Shown in pieces: positions 27,651-37,566 of a DNA stretch of 64,000 nucleotides (the stretch's first letter is position 1; each line of letters starts with the position of its first letter). Where the stretch lies: the NCBI RefSeq assembly GCF_900312815.1, contig NZ_OMPE01000008.1:496001-560000 (forward strand), read 5' to 3'. The notes under the pieces were generated by a model that was given only the letters and a program-made list of their open reading frames with translations, did no database searches and was not told the DNA's origin. The stretch is from Aquimarina sp. AU474. GTDB taxonomy: Bacteria > Bacteroidota > Bacteroidia > Flavobacteriales > Flavobacteriaceae. The position numbers and the translations under genes are program-made.

Positions 27651-27870
27651 TATTTGTACTATAATGTATTTGCGTTATGTCACTTTGCTTTGGTACGACA
27701 CAATTTTAAAGATTGATAATCTTTAAAATTCCGAGCGATGAGGTGTGCTGGCTTTTCTAGTTCTACGGTTTGTTTTAAAAGTTTTATAATAAAAAGTTCC
27801 TTTTTAAAAAAGGTAATAGAATACTTATTATGCAAAGACATAGGAGGGAGGCGTAATACGTATGTAATGA
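27651..27870 (+). repeat. Dispersed intergenic element (copy C)
   Basis: Fills the gap between two convergent genes. GTACTATAATGTATTTGCG and TTATGTCACTTTGCTTTGG near 27655-27692 match copies A and B. It then holds a perfect 13-bp hairpin (27702-27714 with 27718-27730, loop GAT) not found in the other copies, and later AAAAAAGGTAATAGAATAC with TTATTATGC. A TATATTTG -7-like box lies at its left edge (about 27649). Confidence 0.6.
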
Positions 27871-27882
27871 GAATTAGCAATT

Positions 27883-28578
27883 TCATAATTTGGCTAAAAC
27901 TTCCAATTTTTCAAATACAATAACCTTATACATAGCACTAACAGGGACTTTATTATTTTCAATAAACAAATGTGTTCTGGTTGTTTTTGTAACTCTTTCC
28001 AAATTGGTAATGTATGATTTATGGGTGCGTTGGAAATTTTCAGATAATAATGTCGTAATATTAATAAGTGTTTCGGTGATCAGATACATTCTTGTATCGG
28101 TAAAAATTTTCAAATAATTTCCAAAACTTTGAATGTATAGAATTGATGTAAATGAAATATTAACAGGGATGCCATCGTGTTTTATTTGAAGTTCTTGATT
28201 CCCTCTGTTTTTTTTAGGTTGTGTGATTTTTGAAGCTGAAACTTTGTTTATCGCTTTTAAAAATCGTTCAATTTTTATAGGTTTCAATAAATAATCTACA
28301 ACACCATAATTATAACTTTCTAATGCATATTCAGAATACGCCGTAGTTAAAATAACTTTGGGTGGTTTTATCATAGAACGCAAAATTTCCATGCCATTAA
28401 GTTCTGGCATTTCTATATCAAGAAAGATAAGGTTAACTTCATTTTGTTGAACGAAATTGACAAATTCAAGTGGATTACCAGTACTTAGTACTAATTCAAA
28501 GTTGTCAATTTTAGAGCAATACTCTTCTAACACTTCACGTGCTAGTATTTCGTCATCTATAATACCAACTTTAATCAT
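27883..28578 (-). CDS. LytTR-family response regulator
   Basis: 231 residues. A receiver domain (1-115) with DDE near the start, the phospho-acceptor in LIFLDIEMPELNG (Asp about 54), and LTTAYSEYALESY is followed by a LytTR DNA-binding domain (about 135-230) with LYIQSFGNYLKIFT and FQRTHKSYITNL. It starts 3 bases after the stop of the histidine kinase at 28582 and forms a two-component pair with it. LytTR regulators bind direct repeats upstream of their targets; none was fixed here. Confidence 0.92.
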   Translation of the reverse strand: MIKVGIIDDEILAREVLEEYCSKIDNFELVLSTGNPLEFVNFVQQNEVNLIFLDIEMPELNGMEILRSMIKPPKVILTTAYSEYALESYNYGVVDYLLKPIKIERFLKAINKVSASKITQPKKNRGNQELQIKHDGIPVNISFTSILYIQSFGNYLKIFTDTRMYLITETLINITTLLSENFQRTHKSYITNLERVTKTTRTHLFIENNKVPVSAMYKVIVFEKLEVLAKL

Positions 28579-28581
28579 TAA

Positions 28582-29589
28582 CTATTTTTTTAATTTTGAA
28601 ACTGCTAAATCAATAGATAAATTTACATGATATTTTTCTTCTTTATCATCAATTTCTAATACGTAGGAGTTAGGATATAAAAGACTTAAACGTCTTCTCA
28701 CATTTTCGAGACCCAGTCCAGTTCTTTTCGATAAAGAAACTTTGTGAGGCTTTGAATTATCAACACAAAAATGAAGAGTTGAGTTTTTTATAGAGGCAGA
28801 AACAATAATTGTACTTTGCTCATTAGTACTTTGAGCGCCATGCTTAACGGCGTTTTCAACAAATGGAATCAGTAACATTGGAGAGATCTTTAATCCCAAT
28901 ACATCTCCATCAATTGTAAATTCAATAGTACAACGCTTACTCAATCTTTTTTCTTCAAGTAATAAATAGTTTTCTATAAATTCAAGCTCTTCTTTTAATA
29001 AAACCGCATCTCTTTTAGAACTCTCTAATTGATATCGCATTAATTCTGAAAGCTGCATTACAACATCAGACGTTTCTGATGATTGTTGTCTCGATAGTGA
29101 ATAAATACTATTCAACGAATTAAATAAAAAATGCGGATTTACCTGCTCTTTTAAATAATTAAGTTCCATTTCTTTTTGTAACTTTTCTTTCTCAGCATTT
29201 TCTTTTCTGAACAGTATATTTCTTCTTACAAAGAAAGCAGCCATTCCGGCTCCTGTAGTATAAATTAGAAAAAAGATCATTTTGTAAACACCATACCAGC
29301 CATCCTTCCAATATCCTTTCAAATAGGCCGCAAAAAAAACACTCGCAATAAGAAGTATCGTATATAAAAAATAACGTCTCTTATCAAAAACAAATGGAAT
29401 GAGAACAAAATGATTTATCCATATGATACCCATAATGGCAATGGTATACTTAAAACCATGCAAGAAAAAAGAATAATTAGTATCAAATCTATCCTTGATC
29501 GCCCACATACTTAATACCTCAAGTATGAGTACCAATACAAAAGCTCCTATGTTTAAGAGTATAGTATTTTGCAAAGACTTTTTAATCAT
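28582..29589 (-). CDS. LytS/YehU-type sensor histidine kinase
   Basis: 335 residues. Four N-terminal membrane helices (about 10-130) and a coiled linker lead to the His_kinase domain with NPHFLFNSLN (the phosphorylated His lies in this motif, about 171) and a C-terminal ATPase region with PFVENAVKHG and GLGLENVRRRL. No extra ligand domain is visible, so the membrane part is the sensor. It pairs with the LytTR regulator at 27883 and is divergent from the esterase at 29772. Confidence 0.92.
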   Translation of the reverse strand: MIKKSLQNTILLNIGAFVLVLILEVLSMWAIKDRFDTNYSFFLHGFKYTIAIMGIIWINHFVLIPFVFDKRRYFLYTILLIASVFFAAYLKGYWKDGWYGVYKMIFFLIYTTGAGMAAFFVRRNILFRKENAEKEKLQKEMELNYLKEQVNPHFLFNSLNSIYSLSRQQSSETSDVVMQLSELMRYQLESSKRDAVLLKEELEFIENYLLLEEKRLSKRCTIEFTIDGDVLGLKISPMLLIPFVENAVKHGAQSTNEQSTIIVSASIKNSTLHFCVDNSKPHKVSLSKRTGLGLENVRRRLSLLYPNSYVLEIDDKEEKYHVNLSIDLAVSKLKK

Positions 29590-29771
29590 AAACGCTTTTA
29601 TTAAATGTGATAAAGGTACTATCTACAAAAACAATATTCTTTAATTTCTTACAAAAGGGTTATATCAATGACGAAATGCTTTCATCATTTAATTATTGGG
29701 TTCATCCTATTAATGGATTTAGGCATTGAATATACTATACATTTATTCAACATTTAAGTAAAAAAATAGCA

Positions 29772-30944
29772 ATGAGAAATTACAATTTTATAATTTTAAT
29801 ACTTGTATTCACCTTATTTCTAAATGCGTGCAATACCAAAAAACAGAAAGTAAACGATCCTGATTTTCCTGGTTTAACAGAGCACAGTGAACCAGCAGTT
29901 AGCTTAGGCGAAATATCTTCACTTCAGTCAAAAGTGTTAAACAAAACTATTCCACTATCAATCCATTTACCTGCGAATTACGATGGTTCCAAGAAAACCT
30001 ATCCCGTGCTGTATATGTTGGGTTCAGATTACCGAGCTCGGTTTGCCATGTTAGCTTCTACACTCGACTACATGGGCGAAGGCCAAATTCCTGAGATGAT
30101 ACTCATTGGAATAGATTTGCCCGAAGGTAATAGTATTTTATTACCAACAAGGGAAAACAAAGACACAACAATTCCTGATAATTATATTAATTTCTTGGAG
30201 ACAGAGTTGATGCCGCATGTTGATAATGCATACAGAACTGCTCCGTTCAATGTGCTTTATGGCGCCTCTAACAGTGGCTTTTTCACTGTTTACACGCTGC
30301 TCAATAAACCCCTTCTGTTTAATGGCTACTTCGCAAGCAGCCCATCAATTATGCACATACCAACAGTGCTTCAACAAAAAATAAAAACAGGTCCGTTAAA
30401 AACACTTGCGCAAAACAGATCTCTACACATCATTTATAGCGATGATGAGGGGAGGCTACCAAATTACGTTTTAGAATTCTCTAGTGTTGTAGCGGATCAT
30501 AAACCAGAGAGTTTTACCTATAAAGTGGATGAATTGGTGAACCAGGGTCATGTGCCAGCGATGGATTTCACACAGTTTCTTCTTGCGTTATATCCTGACT
30601 TCAATCCCTTCAATCCCGGTGAAAACCTAGAATCATTGGATACAGTGACACAACATTTCGATAGGTTATCAAAACGATACGGATATGAAATCAAGACACC
30701 TATATCGGTCATATTTAACCTTGGTTTTCACACGATACTAAGTAAGGATTTAATTGCCGCAGAAGAAATCTTTCAATATTCCATAGAAGTGTATCCCGAA
30801 GGGAAGGAATCTTATCTCGGAATGGGACTTGTACGCAGAGCTCAAGGCCAGCTTGAAAGTGCTAAGGTCATGATCGAAAAAGCACTGATAATTGATCCAG
30901 AATTTTCACTTGCTAAAAGGTGGCTAAAAAGACTCGAAAAATGA
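29772..30944 (+). CDS. Esterase-family alpha/beta hydrolase lipoprotein with TPR
   Basis: 390 residues. The lipobox is at Cys17 (FLNAC). The alpha/beta hydrolase (esterase D/Fes-like, PF00756 type) domain spans about 45-285, with [21 protein letters not shown] and the nucleophile elbow YGASNSG (Ser about 163). A TPR-like helical tail (about 320-385, [23 protein letters not shown]) follows. These enzymes cleave esters such as siderophore or sugar esters; the substrate is unknown. It lies upstream of a second esterase-type gene (31083) in the same direction. Confidence 0.8.
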   Translation: MRNYNFIILILVFTLFLNACNTKKQKVNDPDFPGLTEHSEPAVSLGEISSLQSKVLNKTIPLSIHLPANYDGSKKTYPVLYMLGSDYRARFAMLASTLDYMGEGQIPEMILIGIDLPEGNSILLPTRENKDTTIPDNYINFLETELMPHVDNAYRTAPFNVLYGASNSGFFTVYTLLNKPLLFNGYFASSPSIMHIPTVLQQKIKTGPLKTLAQNRSLHIIYSDDEGRLPNYVLEFSSVVADHKPESFTYKVDELVNQGHVPAMDFTQFLLALYPDFNPFNPGENLESLDTVTQHFDRLSKRYGYEIKTPISVIFNLGFHTILSKDLIAAEEIFQYSIEVYPEGKESYLGMGLVRRAQGQLESAKVMIEKALIIDPEFSLAKRWLKRLEK

Positions 30945-31082
30945 AATCCGGCTGCTATACTCATCAAAGATCTATTGGGTGGGTTTTATTAAGTTAAAAA
31001 AAGAAAATCTTGTGAATATAAACAACAATTAAAATAGCCAATTGGTTTCATCGTAAATCAATTAGCTGGAAAAATAGAAAAC

Positions 31083-33074
31083 ATGAAAATTACTAAATTA
31101 TTACTATTGATTTTTGCTATTTCATTATATGCTGCCTTTGCGCAACAAAATAGTGCAAAAGAGTTCGCATCAAATGGAAAAGGATCTCCCTTAGAATTGC
31201 CGCAGATACAGGTAGTCCCAATACAAGATTCTAGTAATGAAAGAAATTATGAATTGTATATAGAGTTGCCAGAAGATTATTCAAAAAACGAAAACAAAAC
31301 GTATCCTGTACTTTATTACACGGATGCTGTGTGGCATCGAGAAATGCTATCTGGCGCGACAGAATACATGCTAGAAAATGTTATTCTAATTGGAATTTCA
31401 TGGCAGAAGGACGTTGCAGAAGATTTAAGGCAACAATATGGGGCTCACGCCAGCCGATTTACAGATTATTCATTCTGGAAAAAAGCCAACACTAATCATC
31501 CTAAACTAAAATTTGGCCAAGCCGAAAATCACTTGGCATTTATTCGCAACGAAGTTATCCAATATGTAGATAACAACTATCGCACCGATCCAAACAGTCG
31601 TTCTTATTTCGGGTATTCGCTAAGCGGTGCATTCGGTGCTTATATACTATTAACTCAACCTGATACTTTTGATAATTACATTCTTGGTAGTCCATTAAAC
31701 AAAGGCCTAATCCCTTACCTTTCTGAGATTAATACCCAATTAGAACCTTTAGAGTCTAATAAGAACAATCCATTGCACGCTAACGTATATATCGCCTATG
31801 GTACCTTAGAAAAAGAAAAGGACGAACCTATTGACGAATATTTAGAATTGCTGAAGAATAGAAAGAATTTAAGTTTATCTGTGCAAAATAAAACAATGGA
31901 AGGCGATCATGGAACCGCTTTCCCTAGGGTTGCTGTAGAAAGTGTCGCCTGGTTATCATCCCAGATGAGTCACGTTTCAAATACTAACAATGAGATCTCA
32001 TTCTGGGAGATTCCGCACCTCAATAATACATTTGTTACTACAAATCCAGAGGACAGAAAAGATGGAATATCTGTGGATACATTAGCGGTGAGCAGCAACG
32101 ATCGAAACGCAATCCTTAACCTTTCTCAAGAGATTTTTGAAGGTAAACATGGAAACTATGATGCTTTGCTCATTTCGCACAAAAACAAATTAGTTTTTGA
32201 ATCCTATTATAAAAAGGGACGTATTAACTTGCCTCATGGACAAGCTTCAGCAGTAAAAGCATATACTAGTTTGGTTTTGGGAAGAGCTATTCAAATGGGA
32301 TACCTGTCCATAGAAGATCTAGACAAACCATTGATTAGTTTTCTAAAAGATATTAATCCTGAAAGAATCACCAAAGGAGCCGAAAAAATTACACTTCATA
32401 AGGCATTGACCATGCATGGAGGATTGACTATCGATAGTGACGAATGGAAAGGCATTAAGAATGATTCGATTCGATTACAAGGCCAAGGCCTGGTTCAAAC
32501 CCTTCTTGAGCAAAGCGAACCTATAACTTCACAATCTCAGACGTATTTGTATGGTAATTATAATCCAATGCTAGTAATGACTGTTATTGATGCCGTTGTG
32601 CCAGGAACGGCTCAGGACTTTATTAAAACAGAGTTACTCGACAAACTCGGTATTACAAATTACAAATGGTCTACTCATATTAGCGGTTTGCCAGAAGCTG
32701 GGTGGCGTGCAAGTATTATGTCTCGAGACATGATCAAATTAGGTAATTTGGTTCTTAATAAAGGTAAATTAAACGGCGAACAGCTTATTTCTGTAGACTA
32801 CCTTGACAAAGCCACCAGTGGTATTGTAAAACCTACTCAAGATTGGATGCCTAAAGACTATCGCTATGGTTATTTTTGGTATCAAACATTTGTGAAGGTA
32901 GGCGATAAAAGTTATGATGCCTCATTTGCCTGGGGAGGCGGAGGGCAACGTATAATAGTGATAGAAGAACTTGATGTAACCATTGTAATTTCTGGTCATG
33001 ATAGCGAAGATAAAATAATGACTCAAGTTTCTGAAATCATTATACCTGCGTTTGTTAAACAATTTGGTGGTTAG
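31083..33074 (+). CDS. Fusion of esterase-type alpha/beta hydrolase and beta-lactamase-family serine hydrolase
   Basis: 663 residues with a signal peptide (1-20, AAFAQ). Residues ~40-300 form an esterase D-like hydrolase with elbow GYSLSG (Ser179). Residues ~335-660 are a class C beta-lactamase-like domain with SAVK (Ser389, Lys392), YGN as the Y-x-N motif, and GGGGQRIIVIEE near the end. Both catalytic centres look intact, so the protein may act twice on one substrate. The C-terminal half is a paralogue of the truncated gene at the left edge of the window. The upstream gene at 29772 is another esterase of the same family. Confidence 0.85.
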   Translation: MKITKLLLLIFAISLYAAFAQQNSAKEFASNGKGSPLELPQIQVVPIQDSSNERNYELYIELPEDYSKNENKTYPVLYYTDAVWHREMLSGATEYMLENVILIGISWQKDVAEDLRQQYGAHASRFTDYSFWKKANTNHPKLKFGQAENHLAFIRNEVIQYVDNNYRTDPNSRSYFGYSLSGAFGAYILLTQPDTFDNYILGSPLNKGLIPYLSEINTQLEPLESNKNNPLHANVYIAYGTLEKEKDEPIDEYLELLKNRKNLSLSVQNKTMEGDHGTAFPRVAVESVAWLSSQMSHVSNTNNEISFWEIPHLNNTFVTTNPEDRKDGISVDTLAVSSNDRNAILNLSQEIFEGKHGNYDALLISHKNKLVFESYYKKGRINLPHGQASAVKAYTSLVLGRAIQMGYLSIEDLDKPLISFLKDINPERITKGAEKITLHKALTMHGGLTIDSDEWKGIKNDSIRLQGQGLVQTLLEQSEPITSQSQTYLYGNYNPMLVMTVIDAVVPGTAQDFIKTELLDKLGITNYKWSTHISGLPEAGWRASIMSRDMIKLGNLVLNKGKLNGEQLISVDYLDKATSGIVKPTQDWMPKDYRYGYFWYQTFVKVGDKSYDASFAWGGGGQRIIVIEELDVTIVISGHDSEDKIMTQVSEIIIPAFVKQFGG

Positions 33075-33169
33075 AAAAGAAAAAGAAGTTTACTTATGAT
33101 GGACATGGTTAATGCTCACAATTGGATAATTGAAAATATATTAATTATAATGTTATAATATCTAACGAT

Positions 33170-33225
33170 ATATTACCCGAAACGATGGTAAGAGAGTAGG
33201 GGAATGTGTATGGAATTATGGAGGT
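33170..33225 (+). repeat. Partial copy of dispersed intergenic element (copy F)
   Basis: CGATGGTAAGAGAGTAGGGG followed by AATGTGTATGGAAT matches the right end of copy G (42521-42565) and, less closely, of A and B. It lies in the gap between convergent genes. Confidence 0.45.
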
Positions 33226-33228
33226 AAA

Positions 33229-35079
33229 TCAATTATTATTGTTCAATTCCAATCTTAATAGCATTTCTTGAGCACTATTATTTTTAGGGTTTAACTCAAG
33301 AGACTTTTTGCAATTTTTAATGGCCAATTCCTTTTCTTTAGTTAACTCATATATACGTGCTAAATTTTCAAAAGCTTCTGATGAGTTTGGAAATTTCTCT
33401 GTATTTAATTCAAAAACCTTGATAGATTTTTCAATCATACCTTTTCTGGCTAATTCATAGGCAATTCTTTTAATAGCATCTTCATAATATATCTTTTTAA
33501 AGTTAGAATTGACTATCTGAACTTGTTTTAACACGGTTTTTCCCGTTTCAATTTCGCCAATATGAAACAAATGATATCCTATTTCTAATAATTCATAAGC
33601 TTCAAATTTCTTTACATTTTCATCAATATATTCAAGCACACTATTTGAATCCTTATTGTTGAGTATTTCCAAAGTAGCTATTACTTGATTCGTTTCTGGA
33701 ATATATTTTTCACCTCCTTTTATAATTGTTTTTTTAGATAGTAAATTTTCAAAATCATCCAATGGAGATTTATCAAAAATGATTAAATCAGCTTTCATTC
33801 CAATTTTTACTGAACCAATTTTATGTTCTATTCCCATAGCTCTTGCACCATTCCAAGTTGCAATTTGAAGAATGTCTTTTGTCAAAAAACCCGCTTCTTT
33901 AAGTAATATAAGCTCTGATGCCATTGATTTTCCTGCTTCTCGATTATCCGTTCCAATTCTTATTGATACGCCTTTATCATGCGCAATTTTTAAATATTGC
34001 ATCATAATATCAAATGCATTTTTTAATTCCTCTTTATGCATTTCTGTATAATCTGGATAATAGGGCTTGTTTCTTATAGGAAAGTGATTGAAAGAAGAAA
34101 AGAAAGATGTTTTCTCTGCTGCTGCTGCCAAAACGTGTATAGTTGTGCTTATAGTAGCTTTGTTCTTCGCCATTTCATCAAAAAGTAACAATAACTTTTT
34201 TTCTAATTTAGGGTTTTCCTTGATGTAAGCAAAAAAGAATGTCATTGAAGCTGCGAAATCATCAATGTGATCGTATTTTTTTAGTTTAAACCTTTTTTCT
34301 ATAAACTTCCCTTGTGTTTTTAAGTTTAATACGCTAGGTATTACCGTAAAAAAGTGTTCAAAATTTCGAACACCTACTTGCATTGCTTCTTGTATAGTAA
34401 CTTTATTACGATCTGTATGTGCAAATACTTTAATATCCTTTTTTGATGCTTCAGCTACTAACGCCTTCATATCTTTCATATTAAGGTGAGAATATAATTT
34501 TATATATTCCGCACCTAAACTATCGTATTTCTGTATTTTCTTTTTTGGATTATTTACTATAGTATGATGAGGAGCAGGATTCTTTTTTTCTTTAGATATC
34601 ATTGCTCCACCAGTAATATAATAATTGGGATAATCTGGAGTTGGATTTTTTTGCCAATTGAGAGTTGTTGGCATCCATGATTCGTATTGTCCCATATCCA
34701 AAACTGTAGTGGTACCAAATTCTAAGAATTTTTTTGTTAATTTTTTCCGATAAGTTTGGTCCAATTTTTTTGGTGCGTTCCTATTGGCTAGATCTAGCAT
34801 TTGTCTAAAATGAATATGCGTATCAACAAATCCAGAAGTTACTAATCTTCCTTTTCCATTAATTATTTTTTTTGCTGATATTTTTTCATCTGCACTAACA
34901 ATTGCTACAATAGAGTCGCTTTTAATTAGGATGGTTTTGTTCTTTAAAACAGTTTTATTTTGACTTTCAAAAACGATTACATCTTGTACTGCAAGATCAT
35001 AAATCGTTTTTTGTGCACAACTGGTAAAACCAATAATAGATAACATAATACTTGTAATATAAAGGAATCTATTTTTCAT
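33229..35079 (-). CDS. Amidohydrolase-family lipoprotein with C-terminal TPR
   Basis: 616 residues from the ATG at 35079, which starts a lipoprotein signal (MKNRFLYITSIMLSIIGFTSC); a TTG ten codons upstream is less likely. The metal-dependent hydrolase barrel shows VDTHIHF (first metal His pair), EYIKLYSHL (Lys), FAHTD, and GTDNREAG (metal Asp), followed by the usual C-terminal NGARAMGIEHKIGSVKIG. The last ~110 residues are TPR-like (LARIYELTKEKELAIKNCKKSLELNPKNN). The family includes imidazolonepropionase- and prolidase-like enzymes. The substrate is unknown. Confidence 0.85.
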   Translation of the reverse strand: MKNRFLYITSIMLSIIGFTSCAQKTIYDLAVQDVIVFESQNKTVLKNKTILIKSDSIVAIVSADEKISAKKIINGKGRLVTSGFVDTHIHFRQMLDLANRNAPKKLDQTYRKKLTKKFLEFGTTTVLDMGQYESWMPTTLNWQKNPTPDYPNYYITGGAMISKEKKNPAPHHTIVNNPKKKIQKYDSLGAEYIKLYSHLNMKDMKALVAEASKKDIKVFAHTDRNKVTIQEAMQVGVRNFEHFFTVIPSVLNLKTQGKFIEKRFKLKKYDHIDDFAASMTFFFAYIKENPKLEKKLLLLFDEMAKNKATISTTIHVLAAAAEKTSFFSSFNHFPIRNKPYYPDYTEMHKEELKNAFDIMMQYLKIAHDKGVSIRIGTDNREAGKSMASELILLKEAGFLTKDILQIATWNGARAMGIEHKIGSVKIGMKADLIIFDKSPLDDFENLLSKKTIIKGGEKYIPETNQVIATLEILNNKDSNSVLEYIDENVKKFEAYELLEIGYHLFHIGEIETGKTVLKQVQIVNSNFKKIYYEDAIKRIAYELARKGMIEKSIKVFELNTEKFPNSSEAFENLARIYELTKEKELAIKNCKKSLELNPKNNSAQEMLLRLELNNNN

Positions 35080-35290
35080 TTTTATTATTTTAATATTCTT
35101 CATATGCAAACATGTGAACTAATCTAAAATTATTTTTAGCAAGAAGATAAATACCCTAAATTTGATGTTAAATAGTGTGTTTATTGATGTTTTAATTATT
35201 CGTCATTTAAATCTATGTATACGTATGTATTTTTGTTGATTTTAACGACTATCACTTTTATATAATTTTTTTGTACTCATATTTGAAATC

Positions 35291-36358
35291 ATGAATTTTA
35301 TAAAATCGTCATCAGAATACTTAAAACATAAAAAAGGACTATTGCATGTTTTGTTTTGGTTAGTTATAGTATTGATACGCTTACCAAGTTATTTAATTGA
35401 AGAAGACTTTCCTTTCTATGAATGGGTTATTTCTAATCTATGTATATTAATTCCTCAGGTTATTTTTTCATACTATTTGGCATACTTAGTAATTCCTAAT
35501 TTTTTTTTGAGAAAAAAATATGGTTATGCTTTTATTTTTCTGATAATAGGAACATACATCCTAAGCATTTTAGCAAGAATTTTAGTTATTTATGTAATTG
35601 AAACTTTACCAAATAGTCAAGCACCAGATCAAGAATCTTTATTTGAGATTATCACCGAATGGAAATATCTTATACAACGGTATATTCCATCCTTATTTTC
35701 AGTTTCTTTTGTATTTCTTTTTATCAAGTTTTTTTTAGATTATGATAGAACACTAAATAAAAGTTTACAATTAAATAAGGAAAAGATTGAAGCAGAATTA
35801 AAAATTTTAAAAACGCAATTAAATCCTCACTTTTTGTTTAATACATTAAATAATATTTATACACTTTCTTTAGAGAATTCACCTAAAACACCTGTATCAA
35901 TAGGAAAATTATCTGAAATTTTGGATCATGTGCTATATCGTTGTAATGAAAAGTTTGTGTCCCTTTCAAGTGAAATAGAATTATTGAAAAACTATATTGA
36001 ATTAGAAAAGTTACGCTATGATGAAAGATTACAAGTTTCCTTTATAAGTAATATGGAAAGAGACACTAAAATACCACCATTAATTTTATTGTCATTAGTA
36101 GAAAATGCTTTTAAACATGGTGCTGGAGAAGATAGTGGCTCACCAAAAATAGATATAGAGGTTTTTAATAAAAAAGGAGATTTTATATTCATAATTTCAA
36201 ATACAGTTTCAAAAGATTATATTTCTATCAGAAAAGAAAATATAGGACTAACAAACATTAGAAAGCAATTAGATTTAGTTTATGAAAACAATTATAGTTT
36301 AACCATACATAATTCAGAAAATATGTTTGCTGTAACTTTAAAAATTAACCAAAAATAG
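35291..36358 (+). CDS. LytS/YehU-type sensor histidine kinase
   Basis: 355 residues. Four membrane helices (about 15-155) and a short coiled linker precede the His_kinase motif NPHFLFNTLN (about residues 177-186) and the ATPase region with LVENAFKHGAGE and IGLTNIRKQLDL. It forms an operon with the LytTR regulator that starts 4 bases after its stop. The sensor ligand is unknown. The gene is divergent from the amidohydrolase. Confidence 0.92.
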   Translation: MNFIKSSSEYLKHKKGLLHVLFWLVIVLIRLPSYLIEEDFPFYEWVISNLCILIPQVIFSYYLAYLVIPNFFLRKKYGYAFIFLIIGTYILSILARILVIYVIETLPNSQAPDQESLFEIITEWKYLIQRYIPSLFSVSFVFLFIKFFLDYDRTLNKSLQLNKEKIEAELKILKTQLNPHFLFNTLNNIYTLSLENSPKTPVSIGKLSEILDHVLYRCNEKFVSLSSEIELLKNYIELEKLRYDERLQVSFISNMERDTKIPPLILLSLVENAFKHGAGEDSGSPKIDIEVFNKKGDFIFIISNTVSKDYISIRKENIGLTNIRKQLDLVYENNYSLTIHNSENMFAVTLKINQK

Positions 36359-36362
36359 TCTT

Positions 36363-37073
36363 ATGAAAGTGAAATGTTTATTGGTAGATGATGAGCCATT
36401 GGCTATTAAATTGATAAAAAGCCATATTTCAAAAATTGATTCTTTAGAGGTTGTAGCCACCTGTAATAATGCTTTAAAAGCATTTGAAATATTAAGTGCT
36501 CAAGAAATAGATTTAATGTTTTTAGATATAAAAATGCCTAATATTACTGGAATTGATTTTTTAAAAACAATAAAAAAACCACCTAAAACAATTTTTACAA
36601 CTGCATATAGAGATTATGCTATTGAAAGTTATGATTTAGAAGCAGTTGATTATTTGTTAAAACCAATTACATTTGAACGTTTTTTTAAATCAATAGACAG
36701 ATTTTTAAGAGAGAGAAATAGTAACATTATTAATGAAAAGGAAATTGTACAGGATAATTATATACTTATAAAATCTGGGAATAAGTATCATAAAATTAAG
36801 ACTGATAAAATCTTATATATTGAGAGTTTAAAAGATTATATTACAATTCATACAACTAATGAAAAGCAAATTATTTCTAAGTATAAAATAGGGAAAATAG
36901 AAGAGGAGTTAGTCGATGAAAACTTTTTAAGAGTCCATCGTTCGTATATTATTAATACAAGTAAAATTTCAGCATTTACAATTAATGATATTGAACTGGA
37001 TTCAGTAGAAATCCCTATAGGAGCAAGTTATAAAGAAAGAGTTGTTGTTTTTTTGGATAAGATCAAAAAGTAA
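36363..37073 (+). CDS. LytTR-family response regulator
   Basis: 236 residues. The receiver domain has VDDEPLAI, the phospho-acceptor in LMFLDIKMPNITG (Asp about 56), and FTTAYRDYAIESY. The LytTR domain (about 138-234) shows ILYIESLKDYITIHT and FLRVHRSYIINTSKI. It is the cognate partner of the kinase at 35291. It is the last chromosomal gene before the repeat-bounded island. Confidence 0.92.
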   Translation: MKVKCLLVDDEPLAIKLIKSHISKIDSLEVVATCNNALKAFEILSAQEIDLMFLDIKMPNITGIDFLKTIKKPPKTIFTTAYRDYAIESYDLEAVDYLLKPITFERFFKSIDRFLRERNSNIINEKEIVQDNYILIKSGNKYHKIKTDKILYIESLKDYITIHTTNEKQIISKYKIGKIEEELVDENFLRVHRSYIINTSKISAFTINDIELDSVEIPIGASYKERVVVFLDKIKK

Positions 37074-37083
37074 AATGCTATTA

Positions 37084-37256
37084 CGCGATTTATAATGCAC
37101 CTAGAAGTTATGCTTTTTTTGATCTCGCTAATCATTTCGAAGATTCTTAATCGCTAAGAATCGGGTATTTGAAAATTTCTGTACCATATAGTATAGAATA
37201 TTCGATTTAGTAAGAAGGCTTCTGGGATATTTTACATAGTATTACATTATAGCTAC
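37084..37256 (+). repeat. Left direct repeat bounding the defence island
   Basis: Similar over its whole length to 46937-47146, in the same orientation, apart from a ~35-base insertion in the right copy. The last 56 bases (37201-37256 and 47091-47146) are identical. It runs directly into the structured element at 37234-37410. Confidence 0.85.
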
Positions 37257-37410
37257 TAATAATAAACTGGCGTGCGTAAAACGGCTTTGACATAATATCT
37301 GTCGATATAATACGCTGGCGCGTACTTATATCTGATATTATATCAAATACGTGGTATTCGACGTTTTGCTTCAATATATACATTTGTACTATAATGTACT
37401 TGCGTTATGT
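37234..37410 (+). repeat. Structured palindromic element, copy A (attC-like)
   Basis: Outer arms ACATTATAG (37244-37252) and CTATAATGT (37389-37397) are flanked by ACATA and TATGT. Inside lie TTTGACATAATATC (37286-37299) opposite 37334-37347 with one mismatch, and the tip TACGC-TGGC-GCGTA (37311-37324). The same fold with different, compensating bases occurs at 47124-47295. It ends in TTGCGTTATGT. Confidence 0.65.
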
Positions 37411-37555
37411 AACTTTGCTTTTGCAAAAGCAAAGTTTCCTATCTCTACATTTTCTTTAAAAGTTTTCTAACGAAAAGTTTTTTTTAAAAGGTAATGGAAC
37501 ACTTTTTATGCGAGCCGACGGCAGGAGTGAAGCGGGAATGTGTATGGAGTGGGAT
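37411..37555 (+). repeat. Dispersed intergenic element (copy A, right part)
   Basis: Begins with a perfect 26-base palindrome (37411-37436, centre TTGCAA). It continues with AAAAGTTTTCTAACGAAA, AAAAGGTAATGGAACAC and TATGCGAGCCGACGG, closely matching 41598-41735. No gene is seen in it; the 493-base gap 37074-37566 is all repeat sequence. Confidence 0.65.
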
Positions 37556-37566
37556 TTAAAGACTAT

